NCBI RefSeq assembly: GCF_001298105.1
Contig: NZ_LGJH01000165.1
Span: forward strand, 1 to 64,000
Reading direction: 5' to 3'
Origin: Novosphingobium sp. ST904
GTDB lineage: Bacteria; Pseudomonadota; Alphaproteobacteria; Sphingomonadales; Sphingomonadaceae
Length of the DNA: 64,000 nt
A program made the position numbers and the translations under genes. Each line of letters starts with the position of its first letter. Position 1 is the stretch's first letter. Under the pieces are notes generated by a model. The model was given only the letters and a program-made list of their open reading frames with translations. It did no database searches and was not told where the DNA came from. Of the stretch, positions 9,415 to 17,319 are shown piece after piece.

Positions 9415-9429
9415 TTTAGCCAAAAGTGT
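9415..9429 (+). repeat. Left copy of a perfect 15-bp inverted repeat flanking the recombinase
   Basis: TTTAGCCAAAAGTGT here is the exact reverse complement of 10333-10347. It lies between the divergent EAL gene (start 9361) and the recombinase gene (start 9515), where both promoters must be. Possible roles are a recombination site, an element end or a regulator site; see the matching right copy. Confidence 0.8.
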
Positions 9430-9514
9430 CTCAAACCGCCCGGAGCGGGGTTTTGGTAGCGGCGTTAACGCTATGTCTTTACCGGATAATCCGTCACCGC
9501 GAGGGCTTCATCAT

Positions 9515-10522
9515 ATGCCATGGACTGTCTATAATCGGCACGGACAACGCAAATATCTTACTAATAATGAGATCGACGCATTCATACGTTCCGCACGTAA
9601 TCGAAGTGCGGATGTGCGAACGTTTTGCTGGATGCTGGCCTATACTGGCTGCCGAATCTCCGAGGCGCTGTCGTTGACCGTCGACAGTATCGACTTCGAG
9701 GCCAAGCACGTCATTATCCAGTGCCTGAAAAAGCGCGGCAAACGCATATTTAGGGCAATTCCTCTTCCGCCCAACTTTCTGAGAGTTTTGTATAAATGGC
9801 TCCGATCGCGCTCCAGCGACGATCCCGAGTTGTGGCCATGGTCCCGCATGACGGGTTATCGCCGGATCTGCGAGGTCATGGAAAGTGCGGGAATAACCGG
9901 CACTTATGCCAGCCCCAAGGGTCTGAGGCACGGGTTCGGCGTCCGTGCGATCCAGGCCGGAGTGCCGCTTACACTGGTCCAGAGATGGCTTGGACATGCG
10001 GACATCAAGACAACAGCAATCTATACCAGCGCAGTCGGACCAGAAGAGCGGGAAATCGCGGCCCGTATGTGGCGGCAAAAGATCACGGAGAAATCGAAAT
10101 TCTCCGATATGTTGCCCGGTGACGACTTGGTGGAATTCGCCGGAGAACCGGTATCGACCGCGAAGGTGGCAGAGGGTGTGTCAGGCGGGTCAGTTAACAG
10201 GCCGTCGTCGAAGGATATGGTAAACCCCGGTAAAGGTGATTTACTTAATCTGCCGGTTAACGGTGATCCGCAGCCTTGGCCGCAGAAAGCATCACAATCC
10301 CCTCTAAAAAGAATAACCTATTGCTCTGTGATACACTTTTGGCTAAAGTGTCGCGATCATTTTCGTTGTAATTCAATGACATGCGTTGATCCTGCGAATA
10401 ATTTGGCCGATCCGGCGAACGACCCTTCGGCAGGCTCCGCACGCCTCTGCGGGCGCTCTGCAAGAGCCTTCTGGCCTCTGGGCGTGGAGAGTGCTCTCCA
10501 GTCGCTTTACGACGGTTGTTAA
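9515..10522 (+). CDS. Short tyrosine recombinase/integrase, catalytic-domain type
   Basis: Site-specific recombinase whose first 200 residues are nearly all catalytic domain: Arg box TGCRISEAL, beta-hairpin Lys region LKKRGKR, box II KGLRHGFG, LGHADIKTTAIYTS with the His and the nucleophile Tyr. The usual His of HxxR is Lys, as in type IB topoisomerases. No separate core-binding domain precedes it, a layout resembling FimB/FimE invertases. After about residue 205 the reading frame becomes low-complexity and unlike any domain; the last 60 codons lie outside the right repeat and may not be selected. The ATG at 9515 has GAGG ten bases upstream; ATG 9473 lacks one. Base composition is lower in GC than neighbours, a sign of transfer. 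Confidence 0.82.
   Translation: MPWTVYNRHGQRKYLTNNEIDAFIRSARNRSADVRTFCWMLAYTGCRISEALSLTVDSIDFEAKHVIIQCLKKRGKRIFRAIPLPPNFLRVLYKWLRSRSSDDPELWPWSRMTGYRRICEVMESAGITGTYASPKGLRHGFGVRAIQAGVPLTLVQRWLGHADIKTTAIYTSAVGPEEREIAARMWRQKITEKSKFSDMLPGDDLVEFAGEPVSTAKVAEGVSGGSVNRPSSKDMVNPGKGDLLNLPVNGDPQPWPQKASQSPLKRITYCSVIHFWLKCRDHFRCNSMTCVDPANNLADPANDPSAGSARLCGRSARAFWPLGVESALQSLYDGC
10333..10347 (-). repeat. Right copy of the perfect 15-bp inverted repeat
   Basis: ACACTTTTGGCTAAA, exact reverse complement of 9415-9429. It also forms part of a local palindrome (ACACTT-7 nt-AAGTGT, 10333-10351). The copy lies inside the recombinase reading frame, 175 bp before its stop, well beyond the catalytic domain. Confidence 0.8.
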
Positions 10523-11198
10523 TGTTAGTTGTTAAGGGCGCGGCTTCCGATTCCAGCCTTCCCTGTCAGGCGCGGCTGGCCTGGAAGAGGCCATTCCGGC
10601 CTGATGCTGCCTGAAGCGGTGTCCAGTCGTTCTGTTTATGCAGACACTTTCCTCAATTCTTTGGCTTCACCTTCTCAGGCCTCAATTCTTCCGGTCTTCA
10701 GGCCTTTGATATCCGGCATAAGCCGCATGCCACGGCGATCGGACGGACGGGGCCCGCTGAGGCGTGCTCCCTGCCCTGCCGATGACGAGGCAGGGGATAC
10801 GAGCGCACATTTGCGGGTGCCAATTACAATACATTCATGGCGCGAGCGCTCTTTCGTCCCCGGCGCCCAAATGCCAGCGCTTCCCGCCGGAACGTGGTCC
10901 ATGCGGGACAGGTCGCCTTCGCGGCGGCGGCATGACCGCCGCAAGGCGGCATTCACAACTATAGCCCGGCGCGAAACCGGCCGGCGGGGTCTTTCGGGGT
11001 AAGGGGCGGGCAACTATGCGCCCGTGGGCCATCCTCTTGCGCTCAGCGAATGGTCTTGAGGCGCCGTGCGGGGGCGCCGCTCCTCGATGCCGGGCAGGGC
11101 AGAGGGAATGTGGCCGGGAAAAGGGGCCCGCGCAGGAATCAGGACCGCGGCCGCAGCCGCGATCCGTCAAATTCTTCCGTTAAGTGCGTTACGACCGT
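10523..11198. other. Gene-free stretch of about 680 bp
   Basis: Open frames exist on both strands, but their products are Arg/Pro/Ser-rich, with no conserved motif and no ribosome-binding site. I find no tRNA, terminator or repeat array. The stretch separates the recombinase from glcB and may be the scar of an earlier insertion. Confidence 0.5.
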
Positions 11199-13304
11199 TC
11201 AGGCTGCGCTTTTGCGCTGGAGCCGGAAGCGGTGCAGCAGGCATTCGGTATATCCGTTCGGCTGGGCGGCCGCCTCGAAGATCAGGGCGCGGGCGGTCTG
11301 GAATGCCACCGAACGCTCCCGATCCCGTGACATCGGGCTGTAATCCGGGTCAGCCGCGTTCTGGGCGTCGACCTTTTCCGCCATGCGGGCCAGCGCGGCT
11401 TCCACATCGTCCTGCGTGCAGACGCCGTGAAGCAGCCAGTTGCCGAGCGCCTGCGCGGAGATACGCAGCGTGGCGCGATCTTCCATCAGCCCGACATCGT
11501 TGATGTCCGGAACCTTGGAGCAGCCGATGCCCTGGTCGATCCAGCGCACGACGTAGCCGAGGATGCCTTGCGCGTTGTTGTCGAGTTCCCGTTCGATAGC
11601 GGTCCGGTTCCAATCCGTGGGGCGGGCCAGCGGAAGCGTCAGCAGGTCGCCCAGCGATGCCGGGGGTTCGGCTGCGCGTTCGGACTGGCGCGTTGCCACG
11701 TCCACCGCATGGTAGTGCGTGGCATGAAGCACTGCCGCCGTGGGCGAAGGCACCCAGGCGGTGGAGGCACCGCTGAGCGGATGGGCGATCTTCTGCTCCA
11801 GCATGTCGGCCATGCGATCCGGCGCGGCCCACATGCCCTTGCCGATCTGCGCCCGGCCGGAAAATCCGGTCTGGAGGCCGATCTGCACGTTCCGGTTCTC
11901 GTAAGTGACAAGCCAGCGGGCGCTTTTCATGTCGCCCTTGGGCTGCATCGGCCCGGCCTGCATGGACGTGTGGATCTCGTCGCCGGTACGATCGAGGAAG
12001 CCGGTGTTGATGAAGACGATCCGGTCCTTCACCGCATGGATGCAGGCTGCCAGATTGGCCGATGTGCGGCGCTCTTCGTCCATGACGCCGATCTTGATGG
12101 TGTGCCGGGCGAGGCCCAGCATGTCTTCCACCGCATCGAACAGGTCGTTGGCGAAGGCCGCTTCGTCCGGCCCGTGCATCTTCGGCTTGACGATGTAGAT
12201 CGAGCCGGCCGGGCTGTTGCGATAGCGGCCCCTGCCGTCAAGGTCGTGCAGCGCGATCAGGCTGGTGACGACGGCATCGAGTATGCCCTCGAAGGCCTCG
12301 CTGCCGTCTGGCAGGTGGACGGCGGGCGTGCGCATGAGGTGCCCGACATTGCGGACGAGCAGCAGGCTGCGGCCGCGCAGCGAGAACGGGCTGCCATCGG
12401 GCGCGGTGTAGGCGCGGTCCGGCGAAAGGTGGCGTCGCACCGATTTGCCGCCCTTCTCGAAGGTCGCTTCGAGATCGCCTTGCATCAGGCCCAGCCAGTT
12501 GGCGTAGCCATCGCGCTTGTCCGGCCCGTCCACGGCGGCGACGGAATCCTCGAGGTCGACGATCGTGGTGATCGCGGCTTCAAGCTGGATATCGGCAATG
12601 CCCGCCGGATCGGCGGCGCCGATGGGATGGGCGGGATCGATCACGATCTCGATGTGCAGGCCGTGATGGCGCAGCAGGATGTTGGCCCCCCGGCGCCCGG
12701 CGAACGCGGCAGGATCGGCAAGCACGGGATCGCCGCCCGCAAAGTCGGCCCAGGAGCCGTTGGAGAGCGGGGCCGCGCGGTCAAGGAAGGCCCTGGACCA
12801 GGCGATCGCCTCAGCGCCCCGTTCAGGATCGTAGCCCGGACCCGTGGCTTTGCCGGGCAGGGCGTCGGTGCCGTAGAGCGCGTCGTAAAGGCTGCCCCAG
12901 CGCGCATTGGCGGCGTTGAGCAGGAAGCGGGCATTGAGCACCGGCACGACAAGTTGCGGCCCGGCGATCGCGGCAAGTTCGGGATCGACGTTTTCGGGGG
13001 CGATCCTGAAAGGTGCCGGCTCGGCTGCGAGATAGCCGATCTCGCTCAGGAATGCCTGATAGGCGGCAGCATCGAAGGGCTGGTCGCGGTGCGTCCGGTG
13101 CCATGCGTCGATGCGGGCCTGAAGTCGGTCGCGGGTCGCCAGGAGGGCGGCGTTGCGCGGGGTGAAGCGCGCGAAGATCACGGCAAGGTCGTGCCAGAAG
13201 GCCTCAGGGGCGATCGCGGTGCCGGGAAGGGCCTGCTCCTCGATGAAGGCCGCAAGCGAGGATTCGACGGAGAGGCCGGCGCGGTCGATCGTCTGGGTGG
13301 CCAT
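11199..13304 (-). CDS. glcB: Malate synthase G
   Basis: Condenses glyoxylate with acetyl-CoA to malate in the cytosol (glyoxylate cycle, glycolate use). The product is 701 residues against about 720 in E. coli. Family signatures are intact: the long insertion domain, TIVDLEDSVAAVD, GKGMWAAPDRMADMLEQK, TAWVPSPTAAVLHATHYH, and the catalytic-aspartate region NDVGLMEDRATLRIS. The gene starts 5 bp after the stop of the GlcG-like gene and is surely cotranscribed with it. The allantoinase-like gene upstream on the same strand suggests that glyoxylate from ureide breakdown could feed it, which is inference. Confidence 0.96.
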   Translation of the reverse strand: MATQTIDRAGLSVESSLAAFIEEQALPGTAIAPEAFWHDLAVIFARFTPRNAALLATRDRLQARIDAWHRTHRDQPFDAAAYQAFLSEIGYLAAEPAPFRIAPENVDPELAAIAGPQLVVPVLNARFLLNAANARWGSLYDALYGTDALPGKATGPGYDPERGAEAIAWSRAFLDRAAPLSNGSWADFAGGDPVLADPAAFAGRRGANILLRHHGLHIEIVIDPAHPIGAADPAGIADIQLEAAITTIVDLEDSVAAVDGPDKRDGYANWLGLMQGDLEATFEKGGKSVRRHLSPDRAYTAPDGSPFSLRGRSLLLVRNVGHLMRTPAVHLPDGSEAFEGILDAVVTSLIALHDLDGRGRYRNSPAGSIYIVKPKMHGPDEAAFANDLFDAVEDMLGLARHTIKIGVMDEERRTSANLAACIHAVKDRIVFINTGFLDRTGDEIHTSMQAGPMQPKGDMKSARWLVTYENRNVQIGLQTGFSGRAQIGKGMWAAPDRMADMLEQKIAHPLSGASTAWVPSPTAAVLHATHYHAVDVATRQSERAAEPPASLGDLLTLPLARPTDWNRTAIERELDNNAQGILGYVVRWIDQGIGCSKVPDINDVGLMEDRATLRISAQALGNWLLHGVCTQDDVEAALARMAEKVDAQNAADPDYSPMSRDRERSVAFQTARALIFEAAAQPNGYTECLLHRFRLQRKSAA

Positions 13305-13309
13305 GCGGC

Positions 13310-13735
13310 TTATTCCTTCGTTGCAAGCCCGGCGGCGGCGATCCCCGCCAGGGCGCAGGCTTCGTCGTTGTCCGAAAGGTCGCCGGTCACGCCGACGGCT
13401 CCGATCACGGTATCGTCCGGGCCGATGACGAGCAGACCGCCGGCGGCAGGAACGATGCCCTGCGGCGCGATGGCGCCGAGCGAGGCCACGAATGCCGGAC
13501 GGTCGGCAGCCATGGCCGCAACGGCGCGCGAGGACAGGCCGAGCGCCAGCGCCGTCGCCGCCTTGGCCGTGGCGATCTGCGGGCGCAGGGTCGAGGAGCC
13601 GTCCTCGCGTCCAAAGCTGACGAGATGGCCACCGGCATCCAGCACGGCGACCGTCAAGGGCTTGAGCCCCATTTCACGGCCCTTTTCGAGCGCGGCGGAA
13701 ACGATGGCACGGGCCTGGTCGAGCTTGATGGACAT
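13310..13735 (-). CDS. GlcG/HbpS-family protein (DUF336)
   Basis: A small (about 141-residue) protein of the GlcG/HbpS heme-binding-like family, with the hallmark VAVLDAGGHLVSFGREDGS and the glycine-rich GGLLVIGPDDTVIGAVGVTGDLSDNDEACA. Members often sit in glycolate operons beside glcB, as here, but their role is poorly defined. The ATG at 13735 is chosen; an in-frame GTG at 13741 adds two residues. A strong hairpin upstream separates it from the amidohydrolase gene, so this pair probably has its own promoter. Confidence 0.88.
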   Translation of the reverse strand: MSIKLDQARAIVSAALEKGREMGLKPLTVAVLDAGGHLVSFGREDGSSTLRPQIATAKAATALALGLSSRAVAAMAADRPAFVASLGAIAPQGIVPAAGGLLVIGPDDTVIGAVGVTGDLSDNDEACALAGIAAAGLATKE

Positions 13736-13768
13736 GGACACTCTTCTGCTCGGGACATGGGAAAGAAC

Positions 13769-13796
13769 GGACGGCGCCGTTTGCTGGGCGCCGTCC
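13769..13796 (-). terminator. Hairpin after the allantoinase-like gene
   Basis: GGACGGCGCC and GGCGCCGTCC form a perfect 10-bp stem with an 8-nt loop, between the stop of the amidohydrolase gene (13829) and the GlcG-like gene. No clear T run follows, so strength is uncertain. Confidence 0.6.
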
Positions 13797-13828
13797 GAGT
13801 GAGGGACCGGTCTGGCGGTGCGTCCGGC

Positions 13829-15268
13829 TCAGTAACGCTTGCCGCGCTTTTCGAGGATCGCGCGGGTGGTGGTGTGCGTGTTCGTGGGCCTGGGCGTCGG
13901 CATCTGCTGGATGCGCCGCACGTTGAGGCCGTGGCCCATCGCTTCGGTCACCAGTTCGCCGTCGCGCATCACGAAGCGTCCGCGCACCAGCGTGTGGATC
14001 GGCGCGCCGCGGGTTTCGTAGTCCTGGAACGGGGTGGAAGATCCCTTGGACTTGAGCAGCGCGGAATCGACCTTCACCACCTTGTCGAGATCGACGACGA
14101 CGATATCGGCGTCCGAACCCGGCAGCAGCGCGCCCTTTCGGGGATAGAGGCCGAACGCCTTGGCGGGCGCCAGCGAGGTCATGCGCACATACTGGTTCAG
14201 CGTCATGCGGCCATTGGCGATCTGGGTGAGCATGAGCGGCATCTGCGTCTGCACCCCGGTGAAGCCGCAGTCGGCGCGCCAGATGTCGTCGTTGTGCTTT
14301 TCCGCGTGGCTGTGCGGGGCATGGTCGGTGGCGATCATGTCGATCGTGCCGTCGGCAACGCCCTGCCAGAGCTGCTCCTGATGAACTTTCTCGCGCACGG
14401 GCGGATTGACGCGGATCAGGGACTTCTTCTCGGTATAGGCGTGTTCGTCCAGCAGCAGGTAGTGCGGGCATGTCTCCGCCGTGATGTCCACGCCGCGGGC
14501 CTTGGCCTCGCGCAGGGGGCGCAGTTCGTCGCCCGAGGAGACGTGGAGGACGTGGATGCGTGCGCCGGTCCATTCGGCCAGGATCGCCGCGCGCGACACC
14601 GCCTCCACTGCGACTACCGGCGGCCGCGCGTCGAGATGGGCGAGCGGGTCGCAGCAGTCGTTCTCGCGCAGCTTCTTCGAGCGGCGCGCCATGATGGAGG
14701 CATTCTCGGCATGGAGCGCGACGCGGTAGCCGTGCTTGGCGACGATCTCGAAACCTTCGAGGATCGCGCCGCTGGGCGGAGAGGGCAGGTTGCCGAAGGT
14801 ATTGCCCATGAAGCACTTGAACCCGGCCACGCCGCCTTCGATCAGCGCTTCGAGCTGGTCGAGGTTGTCCTCGCCCAGGAGCCCGTAGATGCCGAAATCG
14901 ACATAGGCCTTCTTCGCCGATTCCAGCTTCATGTTGAGCGCTTCGACATTACCCGTGGGCGGGTTGGTGTTGGGCATCTCGAACACCGTGGTGACGCCGC
15001 CCATGGCCGCGCTGGCGGTTCCGGTTTCCCAGGTTTCCTTGTGGGTATAGCCCGGATCGCGGAAATGGACGTGGGCGTCGATGGCGCCGGGGAGGATGTA
15101 CTTGCCGGTGGCGTCCACCACTTCGGCGGCGTCCGGCATCGCCTCGGGCGCGCCGATCGCCAGGATCGCGCCGTCCTTGATGGCGATCGAGGCTGCGAAC
15201 ATGGCGCTGTCAGTGACGAGGGTTGCGCCGTTGATGACGATATCGGCGGTCATGGGCTCAGCAGTCAT
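13829..15268 (-). CDS. Allantoinase/dihydroorotase-like cyclic amidohydrolase
   Basis: Zinc-dependent hydrolase opening a cyclic amide ring. Metal ligands are visible: DAHVHFRDPG (HxH), the carbamylated Lys in GFKCFMG, HAEN, LHVSS, ETCPHYL and TDHAPH. The GFKCFM and ETCPHYL wording fits allantoinase or type-I dihydroorotase better than D-hydantoinase. A separate class II dihydroorotase (46857-47894) makes a pyrimidine role unlikely, so a catabolic substrate such as allantoin or a related ring is favoured. ATG 15268 is chosen; ATG 15253 is five codons later. The gene follows an SDR by 26 bp in one operon, opposite a LysR regulator. Confidence 0.85.
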   Translation of the reverse strand: MTAEPMTADIVINGATLVTDSAMFAASIAIKDGAILAIGAPEAMPDAAEVVDATGKYILPGAIDAHVHFRDPGYTHKETWETGTASAAMGGVTTVFEMPNTNPPTGNVEALNMKLESAKKAYVDFGIYGLLGEDNLDQLEALIEGGVAGFKCFMGNTFGNLPSPPSGAILEGFEIVAKHGYRVALHAENASIMARRSKKLRENDCCDPLAHLDARPPVVAVEAVSRAAILAEWTGARIHVLHVSSGDELRPLREAKARGVDITAETCPHYLLLDEHAYTEKKSLIRVNPPVREKVHQEQLWQGVADGTIDMIATDHAPHSHAEKHNDDIWRADCGFTGVQTQMPLMLTQIANGRMTLNQYVRMTSLAPAKAFGLYPRKGALLPGSDADIVVVDLDKVVKVDSALLKSKGSSTPFQDYETRGAPIHTLVRGRFVMRDGELVTEAMGHGLNVRRIQQMPTPRPTNTHTTTRAILEKRGKRY

Positions 15269-15294
15269 GGGGCGTTCCGTATGCAATTCAGGGT

Positions 15295-16083
15295 TCAGAG
15301 CGAGGCCCAGCCACCGTCGACCGGCAGGTCGACGCCGGTGATCTGGCGCGAGACGTCGGAGGCGAGGAACAGGCAGGCCGAAGCCACGTCCTCGGCCGTG
15401 CTGATCCGGCGCAGGGCATATTCGGCCGCATGCTCGGCGATCACTTCGTCTTCGGTCAGTCCGCGGGCTTCGGCCATGCCGGGCATGACCTTGGTGCGGA
15501 AGCGCGGCCCGTCCACCATGCCGGGGGCGACGATGTTGACGTTGACGTTGTAGGGCCCCGCTTCGATCGCGGTGGACTTGGTGATGCCGCGCAGGCCCCA
15601 TTTCGAGGCGGAATAGGCCATGCGCCCGGCGCGGCCGTGCATGCCGAAGGTGCCGCCGACATTGACGATCTTGCCATAGCGCCGGGCGACCATGCCGGGC
15701 AGCACCGCGCGCATCATCAGGAAGCAGCCGCCCATGTTGAGCTGGATGATCTCGTCGAAGCCTTCGGGTGTGGTTTCCCATGCCGTTGCGCCGACCGGGC
15801 CGGTGCCGCCGGCAACGTTGACGAGGACATCGACCGGTCCGAAATGGGATTCCGCCGCGGTGACGGCGGCAGCGCAGGCTGCGGGATCGGTAACGTCGCA
15901 CTTGACGACAAGGGCGGACGAGATTTCGTCGATCGCCATCTTCAGTACATCGAGCGCTTCGGTGTCGCGGCCCAGCAGAACAAGTTTGGCGCCTTCTTTG
16001 GCGAACGATGTAGAAATGGCCGGACCCATGCCTTTACCCGCGCCGGTAATGACAACAATTCTATCCTTCAATTGCAGGTCCAT
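15295..16083 (-). CDS. SDR oxidoreductase lacking the canonical catalytic Ser
   Basis: Classical-length (262 residues) Rossmann dehydrogenase with TGAGKGMG cofactor loop, NVAGG, and YSASKWG carrying the catalytic Tyr and Lys. The residue 13 before the Tyr, normally Ser, is Gly (VGGTFGMHGRAGRMAYSASK). Two other SDRs in the window (22309-23084 and 29933-30727) share this exact replacement and the flanking wording, so they form one subfamily. First gene of an operon with the cyclic amidohydrolase, divergent from the LysR gene. The substrate is unknown. Confidence 0.88.
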   Translation of the reverse strand: MDLQLKDRIVVITGAGKGMGPAISTSFAKEGAKLVLLGRDTEALDVLKMAIDEISSALVVKCDVTDPAACAAAVTAAESHFGPVDVLVNVAGGTGPVGATAWETTPEGFDEIIQLNMGGCFLMMRAVLPGMVARRYGKIVNVGGTFGMHGRAGRMAYSASKWGLRGITKSTAIEAGPYNVNVNIVAPGMVDGPRFRTKVMPGMAEARGLTEDEVIAEHAAEYALRRISTAEDVASACLFLASDVSRQITGVDLPVDGGWASL

Positions 16084-16284
16084 TGGAACACCCCGAAGAC
16101 GTGATTTAAATAATACCCCGATGATAACAATAATGTTGACCGGCGGGCGATATTGTGAGTTTTACGAGGAGGCGCTTCTTCCCAAGCCGCTGCCTCGTGA
16201 CGTTCGTTGCATAAGGGATGTGCCGTTGCCCAAGTGGTGTTAAACCACGGGCAGGGTGTAGCCGAAAATCGAACGGAGTCGCAG
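16084..16284. promoter_or_regulatory. Divergent promoter region between LysR and SDR genes
   Basis: A 200-bp gap between divergent genes, AT-rich at 16104-16150, is the classic layout in which a LysR protein controls itself and the opposite operon. A specific T-N11-A site cannot be assigned by eye with confidence. Confidence 0.5.
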
Positions 16285-17268
16285 ATGGCGCTACGCAACC
16301 AGAGGATCTGGCAATATATCGATGAAGTCGCGCGGGTCGGGTCCGTGCGCCAGGCGGCCGAACGGCTGAACGTCACCCCCTCGGCTCTGCTGCGACGAAT
16401 TCAGGACGTCGAGCACGATCTGAACTCGACCATTTTCGAGCGGCACACCTCGGGTGTCAGGCTGACGGCCGCCGGCGAGGTGCTGATCGGCTGGATCAGG
16501 ATGCAGACATCGGAACTGCGCCGGGTCTACTCCCAGATCGAGGAGCTCGAAGGGCTGCAGCGCGGCGAAGTCCGGATTGCCTGCAGTCAGGCGGTGGCGC
16601 GCAGCTTCGTGCTTCGCCACGTCGCCGATTTTCGCGAGAAGCATCCCAACGTCAAGTTCAAGGTCAGCGTTACCGACCACAGCACCGCCGTGCGGGCGCT
16701 GATGGAATACGAGATGGACCTGGTGTTGATCTTCCGCCCCCTGCGCTCCTCGGAGCTGCATCCGATCATGTCCATCGGGCAGGGGCTGGTCGCGGTGATG
16801 GCGGCGGACCATCCGCTTGCCAAGAACGAAGTGCTGCGGCTCAGGGAATGCGCGCATTACGACGTGGCCATGCCGGACATGGCCTTCGGCGGGCGCGAAA
16901 TCGTGGAGAGCCGCCTGCTTTCAAGCTCTGCCAAGCTCAATGTCGCGGTGGAGGCAAACAGCTTCGATTTCCTGGCGGAGCTGGTTGCCGGCAGTGATCT
17001 GATTACCTTCCAGATCGACATCGGCGCCGATGTGTGGCGCCACGATCCGCGCTTTGCGGTGCGGCGGATCAGCGATATCGACCGGACTTACGGGCCGCTG
17101 GTGCTGGGGCAACTCAAGGGGCGCCCGCTGCCGCTGGTCGCGGCCAAGTTCGCCGAGCAGATCGCGCGCGACCTCAACGATTGCCGTTCGCTGCCGACCA
17201 TCCCCGGCAGCGAGAACTGGTACGCCGACGAGGACGAGGAAATCGACGAGATCGCTGTCGAGAAATGA
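16285..17268 (+). CDS. LysR-family transcriptional regulator
   Basis: A 327-residue regulator with an N-terminal winged helix (IDEVARVGSVRQAAERLNVTPSALLRRIQDVEHDL, residues 11-45) and a periplasmic-binding-like effector domain (GEVRIACSQAVARSFV onward). It ends in an acidic tail. ATG 16285 begins the conserved HTH (MALRNQRIWQYI) with GGAG upstream; the longer reading from 16207 has no support. It probably controls the divergent SDR-amidohydrolase operon. The effector is unknown. Confidence 0.92.
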   Translation: MALRNQRIWQYIDEVARVGSVRQAAERLNVTPSALLRRIQDVEHDLNSTIFERHTSGVRLTAAGEVLIGWIRMQTSELRRVYSQIEELEGLQRGEVRIACSQAVARSFVLRHVADFREKHPNVKFKVSVTDHSTAVRALMEYEMDLVLIFRPLRSSELHPIMSIGQGLVAVMAADHPLAKNEVLRLRECAHYDVAMPDMAFGGREIVESRLLSSSAKLNVAVEANSFDFLAELVAGSDLITFQIDIGADVWRHDPRFAVRRISDIDRTYGPLVLGQLKGRPLPLVAAKFAEQIARDLNDCRSLPTIPGSENWYADEDEEIDEIAVEK

Positions 17269-17281
17269 ACCGGAACAGGTG

Positions 17282-17318
17282 AACCTGGGGCGGGGGATTT
17301 TACCCCCGCCCCCAGGTT
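17282..17318. terminator. Bidirectional terminator between LysR and HyuB genes
   Basis: AACCTGGGGCGGGGG and CCCCCGCCCCCAGGTT pair over about 15 bp around a 6-nt ATTTTA loop, ending in TTT. It lies between convergent genes and can serve both. Confidence 0.8.
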
Positions 17319-17319
17319 T

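Noticed and set aside
10529..11013. Possible small genes in the gap between the recombinase and glcB
   Set aside because: Frames on both strands lack ribosome-binding sites, motifs and natural composition.
11427..13802. A 791-codon plus-strand open frame
   Set aside because: Antisense to malate synthase G and the GlcG-like gene; a shadow frame.
13625..15553. A 642-codon plus-strand open frame
   Set aside because: Antisense to the amidohydrolase gene; His/Arg/Gly-rich product without motifs.
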